A stretch of DNA of 64,000 nt from Antiquaquibacter oligotrophicus (GCF_020535405.1 NZ_CP085036.1:2046001-2110000), one strand, 5' to 3'. Numbered from the stretch's first letter, positions 40,585 to 49,311 are shown. Notes: a model not told the origin generated them from the sequence alone. Made by a program: numbers and translations.

Positions 40585-40901
40585 AACTGTCCCGTGAGCA
40601 CTGCACCCTTGTGGGCCCCCGCTGAGCAGTCCACCGGATCGCGAAGCGATCTGGTGGCGGCTCAGTAGGGGAGTCGATTCCTTTCGCCCTCGAGTAACCG
40701 TGGCTCCCGAAGGTACTCCTCGCACCCCACCCCGTTCTGTACCCCATTCGGTCCGCCTTTTCGTGGACAAATCCCCCGTAACGTACCCCCAATTCGTGGG
40801 CATGTACCCCTCACGGACCGAAAGTCCCTTGCATCTGCGCACGAGCAGGCATACCTTTTTCGCCACGGGACACCGCAATCGGGGTTGGTGTTCGGGAGTG
40901 T
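40585..40901. other. 317-bp regulatory region upstream of the CAP-domain gene
   Basis: Holds a strong stem-loop (40622-40665) and three GTACCCC motifs at 40739, 40783 and 40804 plus an inverted GGGGGTAC at 40904. No convincing coding frame. Spacings of 44 and 21 bp place the motifs on one face of the helix. Confidence 0.65.
40622..40665. promoter_or_regulatory. Strong stem-loop of unknown role
   Basis: Outer CTGAGC/GCTCAG and inner CCACCGGATCGC/GCGATCTGGTGG with a GAA loop (one G-T-type mismatch). No T run, so not a standard terminator. Confidence 0.65.
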
Positions 40902-41873
40902 ATGGGGGTACACGACATGACGGGTTTTGGCATCCCTGGAGGGGCCGCTGCGGCGGTGGTGATGGCATTGGCCCTTGTCGTTGGCGGCGGTATCGGGGCT
41001 TCGGCCCCGACGGTGGCGGAGTCGGGTTCCGCCACCCCGCCGTTCTCCCGTTCGTCCGCGGTGCTGGCTCCGCAGCATCCGACCACCCCCTCGCCCCGTG
41101 TGGCCGTGGTGGAGACGATCGTCGTCGCTGCAGCAGATTCGGTAGCCCCCGAGGCAGCGCCGATCGTCGAGACCGCCGCACCCAGCCCGACCGGCGCAGA
41201 GCAACCCTCGGCGGCAGCCGGTGAGCCCGAGCTCGCCGCGGCCCTCGAGTTCGCTGCGGCGACCACGGCAACCGACCCGCGGCCGTGGGAGACCGCAGAC
41301 AAGCAGATCGCTCCCGGCGAGGTGCACCCGGCGCTGTTCAGCACCGACCCGGAGACGATCGCGCGTGTCCAGGCGCTGCGCGCGCAGGGCAAGTCTTGTC
41401 CGGACCTCGGCGGGTTCACCACCTCGGGTGCTCCGAGCGCACGTTCCGCGCAGGGTGTGCCGGGTACGACAACGGCCGACCTGGTTTCGTTCGCCCAGCA
41501 GTACAACCTCATCCGGTACCAAAACTGTCTGCCGCCGGTCTCGCGGTTCGTTTACGACTCGTGCATGGAGGCTCGCCTGTTCTGGATGGCGGAGTCGCCG
41601 AGCCCTGACCCGCTCGACGCGTGGGGTCACATCGGTACGGTGCGCATCGACGGCGTCCCGAGTGTCGGGTGCGACGGCAACCTCGCCGGCGGTTCGGGTA
41701 ACACCGGCGCGACGGTGGCGACCAAGTGGTGGCAGTCACTTTCGCACCGCGCCTCGCTGTACCGCCCGACGTGGTCGACCTCCGGTGTGTGCATCGCCCT
41801 CGCGATGACCCACGGCGGGATCGACGAGCCGGCGAGCTTCACGCGTGCCGCGGCGAGCTGGCGCTCCTGCTGA
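40902..41873 (+). CDS. Exported CAP/SCP-domain protein
   Basis: 323 residues (ATG 40917 is an alternative start). Signal sequence/anchor at about 14-34 (AAAVVMALALVVGGGIGASA), a long Ala/Pro/Thr/Glu linker to about 125, then a CAP-like domain: LIRYQNCLPPVSRFVYDSCMEA, HIGTVRIDGVPSVGCDGNLA, WWQSLSHRASLYRP, GVCIALAMTHGG. Four to six cysteines are positioned for disulfides. CAP proteins of this kind occur in actinobacterial envelopes; activity unknown. Confidence 0.8.
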   Translation: MGVHDMTGFGIPGGAAAAVVMALALVVGGGIGASAPTVAESGSATPPFSRSSAVLAPQHPTTPSPRVAVVETIVVAAADSVAPEAAPIVETAAPSPTGAEQPSAAAGEPELAAALEFAAATTATDPRPWETADKQIAPGEVHPALFSTDPETIARVQALRAQGKSCPDLGGFTTSGAPSARSAQGVPGTTTADLVSFAQQYNLIRYQNCLPPVSRFVYDSCMEARLFWMAESPSPDPLDAWGHIGTVRIDGVPSVGCDGNLAGGSGNTGATVATKWWQSLSHRASLYRPTWSTSGVCIALAMTHGGIDEPASFTRAAASWRSC

Positions 41874-41914
41874 CGCCCAGGCGTAGCCGAGGGGCTCGCG
41901 CCTAGACTTGTGGC

Positions 41915-43618
41915 GTGAGTGATTCGCAAGGCCCGGCCACGCCAGAGGGTGATCTGCCGGATGGCAGTCTCCCCGGCGGAGCGACGCCGACCGAGGATGC
42001 TCCCACCGAGTTCATCAGTCGTCGGGCCCTGCGGGAGTCGCGCTCCGGCCGTCGCGCCAAGCCCGCAGCGGAGGAGCCCGTAGAGCAACCGGCGGAGCCG
42101 CTGACGGTGTCGACGGAGGGTGTATTCGCCGACGTGGACGCGCAGCCCGCCGGACAGGTGCCGCCCAGTGCCACGCCGCCCAGTGCCCCGCCGCCCAGTG
42201 CCCCGCCGTCCGCGCCGCGTGGTGAGCGGGCATCCGGCGGTATCGCCGCTCTCATCCGTCGCCACCCGCGCGCATGGTTGGGTGGTGCGCTCGGGGCAGC
42301 GTTTCTGCTTCTGGCTGCGGGAGCTGTCGCGGCAGGCGCGGCGACGGCGCCGCGGCCGACGGTTGCCGCACCCGAACCCACTCCGACGGTGGAGCCGCGC
42401 ACGGTGCCAGCCGCGTTACCAGCGCCCACCCCCGTCCGTACGTGCTCGGTTGCCGGCATCCTCGCCGACCCGCGCCTCACCGCGTTCAGCGGCCAGGTGG
42501 TCAGCGCGGCGACCGGCGAGGTGCTGCTGGACCGTTCCGGTGCCCAGCCGCAGCGCACCGGCAGCGTCCTCAAGACCCTCACCGCTGCTGCGGCTCTCGA
42601 GGCTCTCGGCCCCGACACTCAGCTCAGCACCCAGGTTCTCGACGGCACCTCGCCCGGCGTCATCGTGTTGCGGGGTGGTGGCGATCCGACCCTCGCCACG
42701 ACCTCTGCCACCGTCTACTCGGGCGCTCCTCTCATCGGCGACCTCGCGCGAGCCGCGGTGACCCGCTACAACGAGGTCCACCCCGGTGTGCCGATCACCC
42801 AAATCGTTCTCGACTCGACCATGTGGAACCCGGATGACCGCTGGGACGACTCGTGGCTGCGCTCCGAGCAGAGCATGGGGTATCAGGCCGAGACGACGGC
42901 GCTCATGGTCGACGGTGGGCGTGCCGACCCGTCCTCCACCGTCAGCCCGCGGTCGAGCGATCCCATCGGGGACGCCGGTCGCGCGTTCCGCGACGCCGCG
43001 GGACTCACGGGGGTGACCATCACGACAGGCTCCGCACCCGCCGGTGGTGTGCTCGCGGAGGTCAAGTCCCAACCGGTGAGTGTGCTCATCGGTCAGATGA
43101 TGTCGTGGAGCGACAACATCCTCGCCGAGAATCTCGCGCGTGCCGTCTCCGTCAGCATGGGGCTCGGCGGCAGCTCGGCGTCGCTCAACCAGGCCATCCC
43201 GTCCGCACTGTCCACGTACGGTCTGGACACCTCGAATCTCACCATTCGTGATGGGTCGGGTCTCAGCGAGTTCAACGCAGTGCCTGCATCGTTCATTACG
43301 GCGCTCATGAGCAAGGCACGCACGGGCGAGCAGAACCTCGGCATCATGTTCAACGCCCTTCCGGTCTCGGGGTTGAGCGGAACACTCGCGAGCCGCTTCA
43401 CCGGTGACAACGCGATCGCCGTCGGAGCCGTTGTCGCCAAAACCGGCTGGATCGACACGGCCTACACTCTCGGCGGGGTCGTCAACGCCGCCGACGGAAC
43501 ACCCCTGGCGTTTATGTTCGCCTCGGTTCGCGACGGCATCACCCCCGACGCGAAGGATGCCCAGGACACCCTCGCGACCGGCCTCTACTCGTGCGGGAAC
43601 AACCTCTCCAACAACTGA
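41915..43618 (+). CDS. dacB: D-alanyl-D-alanine carboxypeptidase/endopeptidase, PBP4 type (S13)
   Basis: 567 residues, GTG start. A long cytoplasmic tail (1-115, Pro-rich, with three 15-bp repeats encoding PPSA-T/P) precedes one transmembrane helix (LGGALGAAFLLLAAGAVAAG, about 125-147). Penicillin-binding motifs: SVLK (TGSVLKTLTAA), SDN (SWSDNILAENLA), KTG (AKTGWIDTAYTLGG). It trims or cleaves peptidoglycan peptides outside the membrane. Confidence 0.94.
   Translation: MSDSQGPATPEGDLPDGSLPGGATPTEDAPTEFISRRALRESRSGRRAKPAAEEPVEQPAEPLTVSTEGVFADVDAQPAGQVPPSATPPSAPPPSAPPSAPRGERASGGIAALIRRHPRAWLGGALGAAFLLLAAGAVAAGAATAPRPTVAAPEPTPTVEPRTVPAALPAPTPVRTCSVAGILADPRLTAFSGQVVSAATGEVLLDRSGAQPQRTGSVLKTLTAAAALEALGPDTQLSTQVLDGTSPGVIVLRGGGDPTLATTSATVYSGAPLIGDLARAAVTRYNEVHPGVPITQIVLDSTMWNPDDRWDDSWLRSEQSMGYQAETTALMVDGGRADPSSTVSPRSSDPIGDAGRAFRDAAGLTGVTITTGSAPAGGVLAEVKSQPVSVLIGQMMSWSDNILAENLARAVSVSMGLGGSSASLNQAIPSALSTYGLDTSNLTIRDGSGLSEFNAVPASFITALMSKARTGEQNLGIMFNALPVSGLSGTLASRFTGDNAIAVGAVVAKTGWIDTAYTLGGVVNAADGTPLAFMFASVRDGITPDAKDAQDTLATGLYSCGNNLSNN
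42161..42205 (+). repeat. Three 15-bp tandem repeats in dacB
   Basis: Unit CCGCCCAGTGCCMCG, encoding PPSAT then PPSAP twice, in the cytoplasmic Pro-rich tail of the PBP4 protein. Copy number is likely to vary between strains. Confidence 0.9.
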
Positions 43619-43643
43619 CTCTCCACCAACGAAGGAGACAACC

Positions 43644-44225
43644 ATGACATCGGCTCTGTTCATCATCGACGTGCAGAACGACTTCACGGAAGGTGGGGCG
43701 CTCGGGGTCGACGGCGGTGCGGCCGTCGCGGCAGGGGTCACCGAGTGGCTCGCGGACGGGCATCCGTACGACGTCGTCATCGCCTCCCGGGACTGGCACG
43801 ACGGCCACAACGACAACGGCGGGCACTTCCACCCGGAACCCGACTTCGTGGACTCGTGGCCCGAGCACTGCGTATCGGGGACCCCCGGCGCCGAGTACCA
43901 CCCGGCGCTCGGCACCCACCTCATCGACGTTCACGTGCGCAAAGGTCAGGGCAAACCCGCCTACTCGATCTTCGAGGGGGAGACGGATGACGGGGAGTCG
44001 CTGCCCGACACCCTCGAGCGACTCGGCGTCACCGATGTCGACGTCGTCGGCATCGCCACCGACTACTGCGTGCTCGCCTCCGCCCTCGACGCCGTCGAAG
44101 CGGGCAAACACGTGCGTGTTGTCACCGATCTCGTCGCCGGAGTAGCCGACGAGTCGAGCGAAGCGGCCCTTCGCACACTGTCGGCCGCAGGTGTCGAACT
44201 CATCACCAGCAAGGATGCACAATGA
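43644..44225 (+). CDS. pncA: Nicotinamidase (isochorismatase-fold hydrolase)
   Basis: 193 residues, GAAGGAG ahead of the ATG, 25 bp after dacB. Catalytic Asp9 (IIDVQNDF), Lys100 (HVRKGQ) and Cys142 (TDYCVLAS); metal ligands Asp50, His52 and His61 in the DWHDGHNDNGGHF stretch. Converts nicotinamide to nicotinate for NAD salvage. Overlaps the following dehydrogenase start (ATGA), so the two are coupled. Confidence 0.95.
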   Translation: MTSALFIIDVQNDFTEGGALGVDGGAAVAAGVTEWLADGHPYDVVIASRDWHDGHNDNGGHFHPEPDFVDSWPEHCVSGTPGAEYHPALGTHLIDVHVRKGQGKPAYSIFEGETDDGESLPDTLERLGVTDVDVVGIATDYCVLASALDAVEAGKHVRVVTDLVAGVADESSEAALRTLSAAGVELITSKDAQ

Positions 44226-45688
44226 TCAGCGAATCCGATCTCCTCGCGAAGGTACCGAACCGCCTCTTCATCGGCGGGGAATGGGTGGAATCCACGTCGG
44301 GACGATCCATCGACGTGCAGGACCCGTCGAGCGGCACCGTGATCGCCACAATCGCGGATGCCTCGGCCGAGGACGGCGGTCGTGCGCTCGATGCCGCCGT
44401 TGCCGCCCAACAGTCCTGGGCGTCGACAGCACCACGAGTGCGGGGCGAGATCCTGCGTGGTGCCTTCGACCTCCTCCAGGAACGCGCCGACGAGTTCGCG
44501 CTCCTCATGACCCTCGAGATGGGAAAACCCCTCGCGGAGGCCCGGGGCGAAGTGACCTACGGCGGGGAGTTTCTGCGCTGGTTCAGCGAGGAAGCCGTCC
44601 GCATCGCCGGCCGCTACGGCTCCAACCCGGAGGGCACGGGGCGGATGATCGTCACCCACCTCCCCGTCGGACCGTCGTACCTCATCACCCCGTGGAACTT
44701 CCCGCTCGCCATGGCCACACGCAAGATCGCGCCCGCGATCGCGGCCGGGTGCACGTCCGTCATCAAACCGGCCGAACTCACCCCACTCACGACCCTCTAC
44801 TTCGCGCGACTCCTCGAGGAGGCCGGCCTGCCAGCAGGCGTCGTCAACGTCATCACCACGTCGACCTCGCGCGAGGTTTCGGAACCGATCATCGCCGACC
44901 CGCGCCTACGCAAACTCTCCTTCACCGGTTCGACGGCGGTTGGGCAGCAGTTGCTCACCCAGGCCGCGCGCGGTGTGCTGCGCACGTCCATGGAACTCGG
45001 GGGCAACGCGCCGTTCCTCGTCTTCGAGGACGCCGACCTCGACGCTGCCGTCGACGGCGCCATGGCCGCGAAGTTCCGCAACATCGGGCAGGCCTGCACG
45101 GCCGCCAACCGTTTTATCGTCCACGAGTCCGTCGCCGAGGAGTTCGCCAATCGTGTCACCGAGCGGGTCGCGGGGATGAAGGTGGGCCGCGGCACCGAAG
45201 AAGGTGTGAACATCGGCCCGCTCATCAACGAGGCCGCCGTCGCGAAAGCCGACGAGTTGGTCAAAGACGCGGTGTCCCGAGGTGCGACCGTACGCACGGG
45301 CGGAACCGTGCTCGACCGCGATGGAACCTTCTATGCCCCGACCGTGGTGTCCGGTGTGGTGCAGGGCAGCGACATCCTGCGCGAGGAGATCTTCGGTCCG
45401 GTGTTGTCGATCGTGACCTTCACGGACGAAGCGGATGCCGTGGCCAAAGCCAATGACACCGAGTTCGGACTCGTCTCCTACGCCTACACGCGTGACCTTG
45501 CTCGCGGGCAGCGCCTCATCGAATCGTTGCAGACGGGCATGATGGGGCTCAACGTCGGTGTCGTCTCCAACGCCGCGGCTCCCTTCGGTGGGGTGAAGCA
45601 GTCCGGCATCGGTCGCGAGGGTGGATTCGAGGGAATCCACGAGTACCTCGAGACGAAGTACGTGCTGACGCCGAACCCGTTCGCGTAG
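44222..45688 (+). CDS. NAD(P)-dependent succinate-semialdehyde dehydrogenase-type aldehyde dehydrogenase
   Basis: 488 residues. Aldehyde dehydrogenase landmarks: ITPWNFPLAM, KPAELTPLT, FTGSTAVGQ, general base Glu258 (MELGGNAPF), nucleophile Cys292 (GQACTAANR), EEIFGPV and SGIGREGG. The SMELGGNAPF/ACTAANR pair and MGLNVG near the end fit the GabD class. Final enzyme of 4-aminobutyrate breakdown in that class; exact substrate not certain. Confidence 0.9.
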   Translation: MISESDLLAKVPNRLFIGGEWVESTSGRSIDVQDPSSGTVIATIADASAEDGGRALDAAVAAQQSWASTAPRVRGEILRGAFDLLQERADEFALLMTLEMGKPLAEARGEVTYGGEFLRWFSEEAVRIAGRYGSNPEGTGRMIVTHLPVGPSYLITPWNFPLAMATRKIAPAIAAGCTSVIKPAELTPLTTLYFARLLEEAGLPAGVVNVITTSTSREVSEPIIADPRLRKLSFTGSTAVGQQLLTQAARGVLRTSMELGGNAPFLVFEDADLDAAVDGAMAAKFRNIGQACTAANRFIVHESVAEEFANRVTERVAGMKVGRGTEEGVNIGPLINEAAVAKADELVKDAVSRGATVRTGGTVLDRDGTFYAPTVVSGVVQGSDILREEIFGPVLSIVTFTDEADAVAKANDTEFGLVSYAYTRDLARGQRLIESLQTGMMGLNVGVVSNAAAPFGGVKQSGIGREGGFEGIHEYLETKYVLTPNPFA

Positions 45689-45703
45689 GAGCGTCACCCC
45701 TGT

Positions 45704-45743
45704 GGGTTGAGGAGCGCTCCGCAGGAGCGCGTCTCGAAACCCC
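45704..45743. repeat. Interspersed palindromic repeat, third copy
   Basis: GGGTTGAGGAGCGCTCC then GCGCGTCTCGAAACCCC. Same ends as the element at 9958-9994 but a different centre. Confidence 0.8.
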
Positions 45744-45763
45744 GCCGCCGAGAACGGGGGTCG

Positions 45764-45835
45764 GGTGGGGCCGCCTTCGGGGGTTTCTGCCCGTGGACGC
45801 CCACCACACCGGAAACCCCCGAAGGCGGCTCCACC
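45764..45835. terminator. 24-bp inverted repeat between convergent genes
   Basis: Arms 45764-45787 and 45812-45835 match with one mismatch around a 24-base loop. It sits between the stops of the aldehyde dehydrogenase and dioxygenase genes, so a bidirectional terminator is likely, though there is no T run and the arms are unusually long. Confidence 0.7.
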
Positions 45836-45862
45836 CTCCGCTCTGGTTCGTGTTTGGCTGCT

Positions 45863-46729
45863 CTACACACCGACGGTGAGCGACGACACGTAACCCGAGG
45901 CGACGGAGCCCGACATGGTGGCGAGCTGGTAGATGCCGCCGTCCTCGCCGAACACGTTGTCGCTGCTCAGGCTCGTGCCGGAGAGGTTCGGGGCGCTCCT
46001 CTCGTAGCCGGGTGTTGCGTAGACCGCGGCACACGCCTCCTCGGGGAAGGCGATCTGGGATGTCTTGACGATGGGGCCGTTGGTGATGGCGGTCGCGACA
46101 TCCGAGTACACCTCGAAGTGGGCGTGCGGCCACCGGCCCGGATAACATCCGGGAAAGATCGACGTGAACACGACGGTGCCCGTCTCGTCGGTCTCGTGGA
46201 CACCGCGGAGCCAGTTCTCGTTCTCGTACCCCGAGCTGTACAGGGAGTAGTTGCCGGCGTTATCGCAGTGCCAGAGGTAGACGGCGGCGCCCTGGAGAGC
46301 CGCGCCGGTGGCGGCGTCTCGCATGGTCAACCGGATCTCGAGCGGGGTTCCCGCGGCTGTCGCCGTCGAAGCCCCGAAGCTCGAGCGGATGTCGTTGCGC
46401 ACGATCCCGGAGTCGTCGAGCACATTGACCCCGTTCGACCCGTCGCCGGGGTAGGGGCCAGCGGTCTCGTCCGGCACCTCCGCGAGGGGGCCGGATGTCT
46501 CCGCTGTTGCACTCGGCGTGGGGCTTGTCGCGGTGGCGCTGGGGGTCGGTGTGCTCGTCGCGGCCGGGGAACACGCGGCGAGAAGCGCCGTGACGCCGAT
46601 CCCGCCGAACAGGCCGAGCGCGGCGCGGCGATTGACGAGGGTACCGATGTCGTAGACGAGGCCCCGGTCCTCTTCGTCGATGGGCTCGCCTCGGGAGTCG
46701 GTCCACTCGGCCTTCGTCTTTCTGCTCAT
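45863..46729 (-). CDS. Exported lipoprotein of the intradiol dioxygenase-like family
   Basis: 288 residues from the ATG at 46729. NRRAALGLFGGIGVTALLAAC is a twin-arginine signal ending in a lipobox, so the protein is probably folded before export and lipid-anchored. After a Ser/Thr/Pro linker comes the intradiol core: ETAGPYPGDGSNG, YLWHCDNAGNYSLYSSG, LRGVHETDETGTVVF, FPGCYPGRWPHAHFEVY with iron-ligand Tyr and His residues. Exported members occur in many actinobacteria; their substrates are not known. Confidence 0.85.
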   Translation of the reverse strand: MSRKTKAEWTDSRGEPIDEEDRGLVYDIGTLVNRRAALGLFGGIGVTALLAACSPAATSTPTPSATATSPTPSATAETSGPLAEVPDETAGPYPGDGSNGVNVLDDSGIVRNDIRSSFGASTATAAGTPLEIRLTMRDAATGAALQGAAVYLWHCDNAGNYSLYSSGYENENWLRGVHETDETGTVVFTSIFPGCYPGRWPHAHFEVYSDVATAITNGPIVKTSQIAFPEEACAAVYATPGYERSAPNLSGTSLSSDNVFGEDGGIYQLATMSGSVASGYVSSLTVGV

Positions 46730-46838
46730 GGTGTCACTCCAGCGGGTCGGGCTGCTCGTGTGCTTGATATCGCCTATGAGGGGGCTATGAAGCCATGCTG
46801 ACACCATTCCTGCTTGACGTGACACCACTGTGGTGTCA
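46729..46838. promoter_or_regulatory. Divergent regulatory region with four TGACACCA/TGGTGTCA half-sites
   Basis: A perfect 19-bp palindrome TGACACCACTGTGGTGTCA lies at 46820-46838, 11 bp before the ribbon-helix-helix gene start. Further half-sites are TGACACCA at 46799-46806 and TGGTGTCA at 46729-46736, the latter overlapping the start codon of the dioxygenase-like gene. Confidence 0.78.
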
Positions 46839-46849
46839 TAGTGGTGCAC

Positions 46850-47338
46850 ATGGAACTTTCGCAGTACGTCAGTGACCTCCAGCGCCAACTCGTCGACGCG
46901 GCCGACACGGGGTCGCCAGAGACACGTGCCGTCGCCGAGCGACTGGTGGGGAGCCTGGATGCCACGGCCAGACTCGTACTGCTCGACGTGCTGTCCGCGG
47001 CCGCCAGCGAGATCACGCGAGACCTCGCGCCGGGATCGGTCGACGTGCGCCTGCGCGGGCGGGATGTCGACTTCGTTGTCGCGGCCGCGCCAGCGGAGAC
47101 AGAGGGCGATGACTCGGCAGCGGCATCCATTGACCTCGACGACGTGAGCACCACCCGCACGACGCTCCGGCTGCCCGACGCGCTCAAGTCGCGTGTCGAC
47201 GAAGCGGCAGCAGCCGACGGGCTGTCCGTCAACACGTGGCTCGTGAGGGCGGTCGCCGCCGCGCTCCAGCCCAAACAACGCCGCACCGCGCAGCGAGCGC
47301 TGCGCACCGGCGGAGACTTCGCGGGGTGGGCCCGCTAG
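46850..47338 (+). CDS. Ribbon-helix-helix (Arc/HicB-type) regulator
   Basis: 162 residues from the ATG at 46850. The C-terminal TTLRLPDALKSRVDEAAAADGLSVNTWLVRAVAAAL is a ribbon-helix-helix of the HicB/Arc kind followed by a basic tail; the N-terminal 90 residues (LVGSLDATARLVLLDVLSAAASEI, SVDVRLRGRDVDFVV) may sense a partner. The palindrome just upstream suggests autoregulation and control of DUF4097-ABC genes downstream and the dioxygenase gene upstream. Confidence 0.78.
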   Translation: MELSQYVSDLQRQLVDAADTGSPETRAVAERLVGSLDATARLVLLDVLSAAASEITRDLAPGSVDVRLRGRDVDFVVAAAPAETEGDDSAAASIDLDDVSTTRTTLRLPDALKSRVDEAAAADGLSVNTWLVRAVAAALQPKQRRTAQRALRTGGDFAGWAR

Positions 47339-47416
47339 GCCGCCCCCACCAGAACATCCCTCAGCCCCGCGACCGCGGGGAGGAACACACACGCCCACGG
47401 AAAGGGAGGCGCGAGC

Positions 47417-48262
47417 ATGCCCTCATTCAGCACACCCAGCCCCATCGACCTCGCCATCAACCTGCAGGTCGGATTCGTCGAGGTCGTCGCGAGCGACCGC
47501 GACGACACCGTTGTGACCGTCGTGCCGACGAACCCCGGCAAGGCAGTCGACCGTCGTGGCGCCGACGAGACGGCGGTCGACTTCGACGGCCAGCGACTGA
47601 CCGTCATCGGCCCCAAGCCGCGGCTGAGTTGGATCGGCCCCACCGAGTCCATCGACCTGCGTGTTGAGCTACCCACAGGATCGCGGCTCACAGCCGAGCT
47701 GCCCGTCGGCAATGTACGCACGAGCGGACGACTCGGGGCCACACGCATCAAGGCCTCGACGGGCGCGGTCGACCTCGAGGCCACGGGGGACCTGTGGCTG
47801 CGGGCATCCCACGGCAATGTCACCGCCGGCATTGTGGATGGGGCGGCCGAGGTCACTGCCGACCACGGGCAGATCCGCATCGACAGCATCGCAGCGGATG
47901 CCGTGCTGCGGGCCTCGCACGGCAGCATCGCAGTCGGTGAGACGGGCGGCGATGTGGAGGCGAAGCTTTCCTACGGGGACCTGGAGATCGGATCGGCGCT
48001 CGGCTCCGTCACGGCGAACACCGCCTATGGCACCGTGCGGATCCGCGAAGCCTCGAGTGGCTCCCTGCAGCTCGAGAGCGGTTACGGCCAGATCGACGTG
48101 GGCATCCGCGCGGGTGTGCCCGCATGGCTCGACCTTTCCTCCAAGGAGGGCCGGGTGCGCAACGAGCTCGACGGCGAGGGGGCGCCCGCCGAGACCGAGC
48201 AGTCCGTCGCCGTGCGCGCCCGCACCCAGTTCGGCCCTGTCACCGTCCACCGCGCCCGCTAA
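47417..48262 (+). CDS. DUF4097-family beta-helix-like protein
   Basis: 281 residues, AAAGGGAGG ribosome site. Repeated beta strands with short periodicity (VDLEATGDLWLRASHGNVTAGIV, DHGQIRIDSI, GSIAVGETGGDVEA, SYGDLEIGSALGSV) define DUF4097. No signal peptide. Such genes commonly precede DrrAB-type transporters in actinobacteria; function unknown. A CCCCGC/GCGGGG hairpin lies in the 78-bp leader. Confidence 0.85.
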   Translation: MPSFSTPSPIDLAINLQVGFVEVVASDRDDTVVTVVPTNPGKAVDRRGADETAVDFDGQRLTVIGPKPRLSWIGPTESIDLRVELPTGSRLTAELPVGNVRTSGRLGATRIKASTGAVDLEATGDLWLRASHGNVTAGIVDGAAEVTADHGQIRIDSIAADAVLRASHGSIAVGETGGDVEAKLSYGDLEIGSALGSVTANTAYGTVRIREASSGSLQLESGYGQIDVGIRAGVPAWLDLSSKEGRVRNELDGEGAPAETEQSVAVRARTQFGPVTVHRAR

Positions 48263-48285
48263 TTGCCAACCAGAAGGAGAAGCGC

Positions 48286-49311
48286 ATGACCTCGGCCATC
48301 CACGTCCGCGGGCTCACCAAGTCCTACGGCACACAAACTGTCCTCGACGGCGTCGACCTCACCGTTGAGGCCGGCACGGTCACCGCACTGCTCGGCCCCA
48401 ACGGCGCGGGCAAAACGACAACTGTGCACGTTCTCAGCACACTCCTGCGCCCCGACTCCGGCACCGTTCTCGTGAACGGCCACGACGTCGTGCGCGAGGC
48501 GGAAGCGGTACGGGCCTCGATCGGACTCACCGGTCAGTTCTCGGCCGTCGACAACCTCATCACCGGCGAGGAAAACCTGATGCTCATGGCACGGTTGCGC
48601 CACCTCGGCGCGACACGTTCGAAGCAGCGGGTGGCCGAACTGCTCGAGCAGTTCGACCTCGTCGAGGCAGCCCGCAAGCCGCTAGCCACCTACTCGGGCG
48701 GGATGAAACGGCGACTCGACCTCGCCATGACCCTCATCGCACGCCCCGACGTGATCTTCCTCGACGAACCCACCACCGGCCTCGACCCGCGCAGTCGCCA
48801 CACCATGTGGAACATCGTCCGCGACCTCGTCGCCGACGGCACCACCGTGCTGCTCACCACCCAGTACCTCGACGAAGCCGACGAGCTCGCGGGGCGAATT
48901 GCCGTCCTCGACGGTGGTCGCATCGTCGCCGACGGCACCCCCGACGAGCTGAAGAGACTCGTGCCGGGAGGCCACCTGCGGCTGCGTTTTGGCGACGCGG
49001 ATGCCCTCGCCGAGGCATCCCGGATCCTCGTCGGCACGCAGCGCGACGACGCCGAGCTCACGCTCAGCGTGCCGAGCGCCGGCGGGGTCGACACCGTGAG
49101 AACCGTGCTCGACCGACTCGACGCGGCACACATCGAGGTCGCCGACCTCAGCATCCACACCCCAGACCTCGACGACGTGTTCTTCGCGCTCACCGGTCGG
49201 GTCGACGCGGCCAGCGGCGCCGCGAGCAGCCCAGACACGGCGAGCAACACAGACACGGCGAGCAGCACAGACACCGCGAGCAACACAGACACGAAGGAGA
49301 ACGCATCATGA
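48286..49311 (+). CDS. DrrA-type ABC transporter ATPase
   Basis: 341 residues, AGAAGGAG ahead of the ATG. Walker A GPNGAGKTTT, Q loop LTGQFSAVDNL, signature YSGGMKRRLDLAM, Walker B VIFLDEPTTGLD, H-loop TTQYLDEADELA, then the DrrA C-terminal domain (LDDVFFALTGR). The last 30 residues are a low-complexity Ser/Asn/Thr/Asp tail from four 18-bp repeats. Exports a hydrophobic substrate with the adjacent permease. Confidence 0.92.
   Translation: MTSAIHVRGLTKSYGTQTVLDGVDLTVEAGTVTALLGPNGAGKTTTVHVLSTLLRPDSGTVLVNGHDVVREAEAVRASIGLTGQFSAVDNLITGEENLMLMARLRHLGATRSKQRVAELLEQFDLVEAARKPLATYSGGMKRRLDLAMTLIARPDVIFLDEPTTGLDPRSRHTMWNIVRDLVADGTTVLLTTQYLDEADELAGRIAVLDGGRIVADGTPDELKRLVPGGHLRLRFGDADALAEASRILVGTQRDDAELTLSVPSAGGVDTVRTVLDRLDAAHIEVADLSIHTPDLDDVFFALTGRVDAASGAASSPDTASNTDTASSTDTASNTDTKENAS
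49222..49293 (+). repeat. Four 18-bp tandem repeats at the 3' end of the ABC ATPase gene
   Basis: Unit GCGAGCARCMCAGACACS repeated four times, encoding (A)S-N/S-TDTA. Coding, C-terminal and dispensable-looking; likely length-variable. Confidence 0.88.

Noticed and set aside
40585-40901. c-di-AMP (ydaO) riboswitch before the CAP gene
   Set aside because: Actinobacterial wall genes can carry one, but I could not find its conserved sequence blocks; only an unassigned hairpin and GTACCCC motifs.
40492-41271. Minus-strand frame ending GIEPLTFSLQV
   Set aside because: The tail is the familiar antisense tRNA artefact and the frame runs across the regulatory region and start of the CAP gene.
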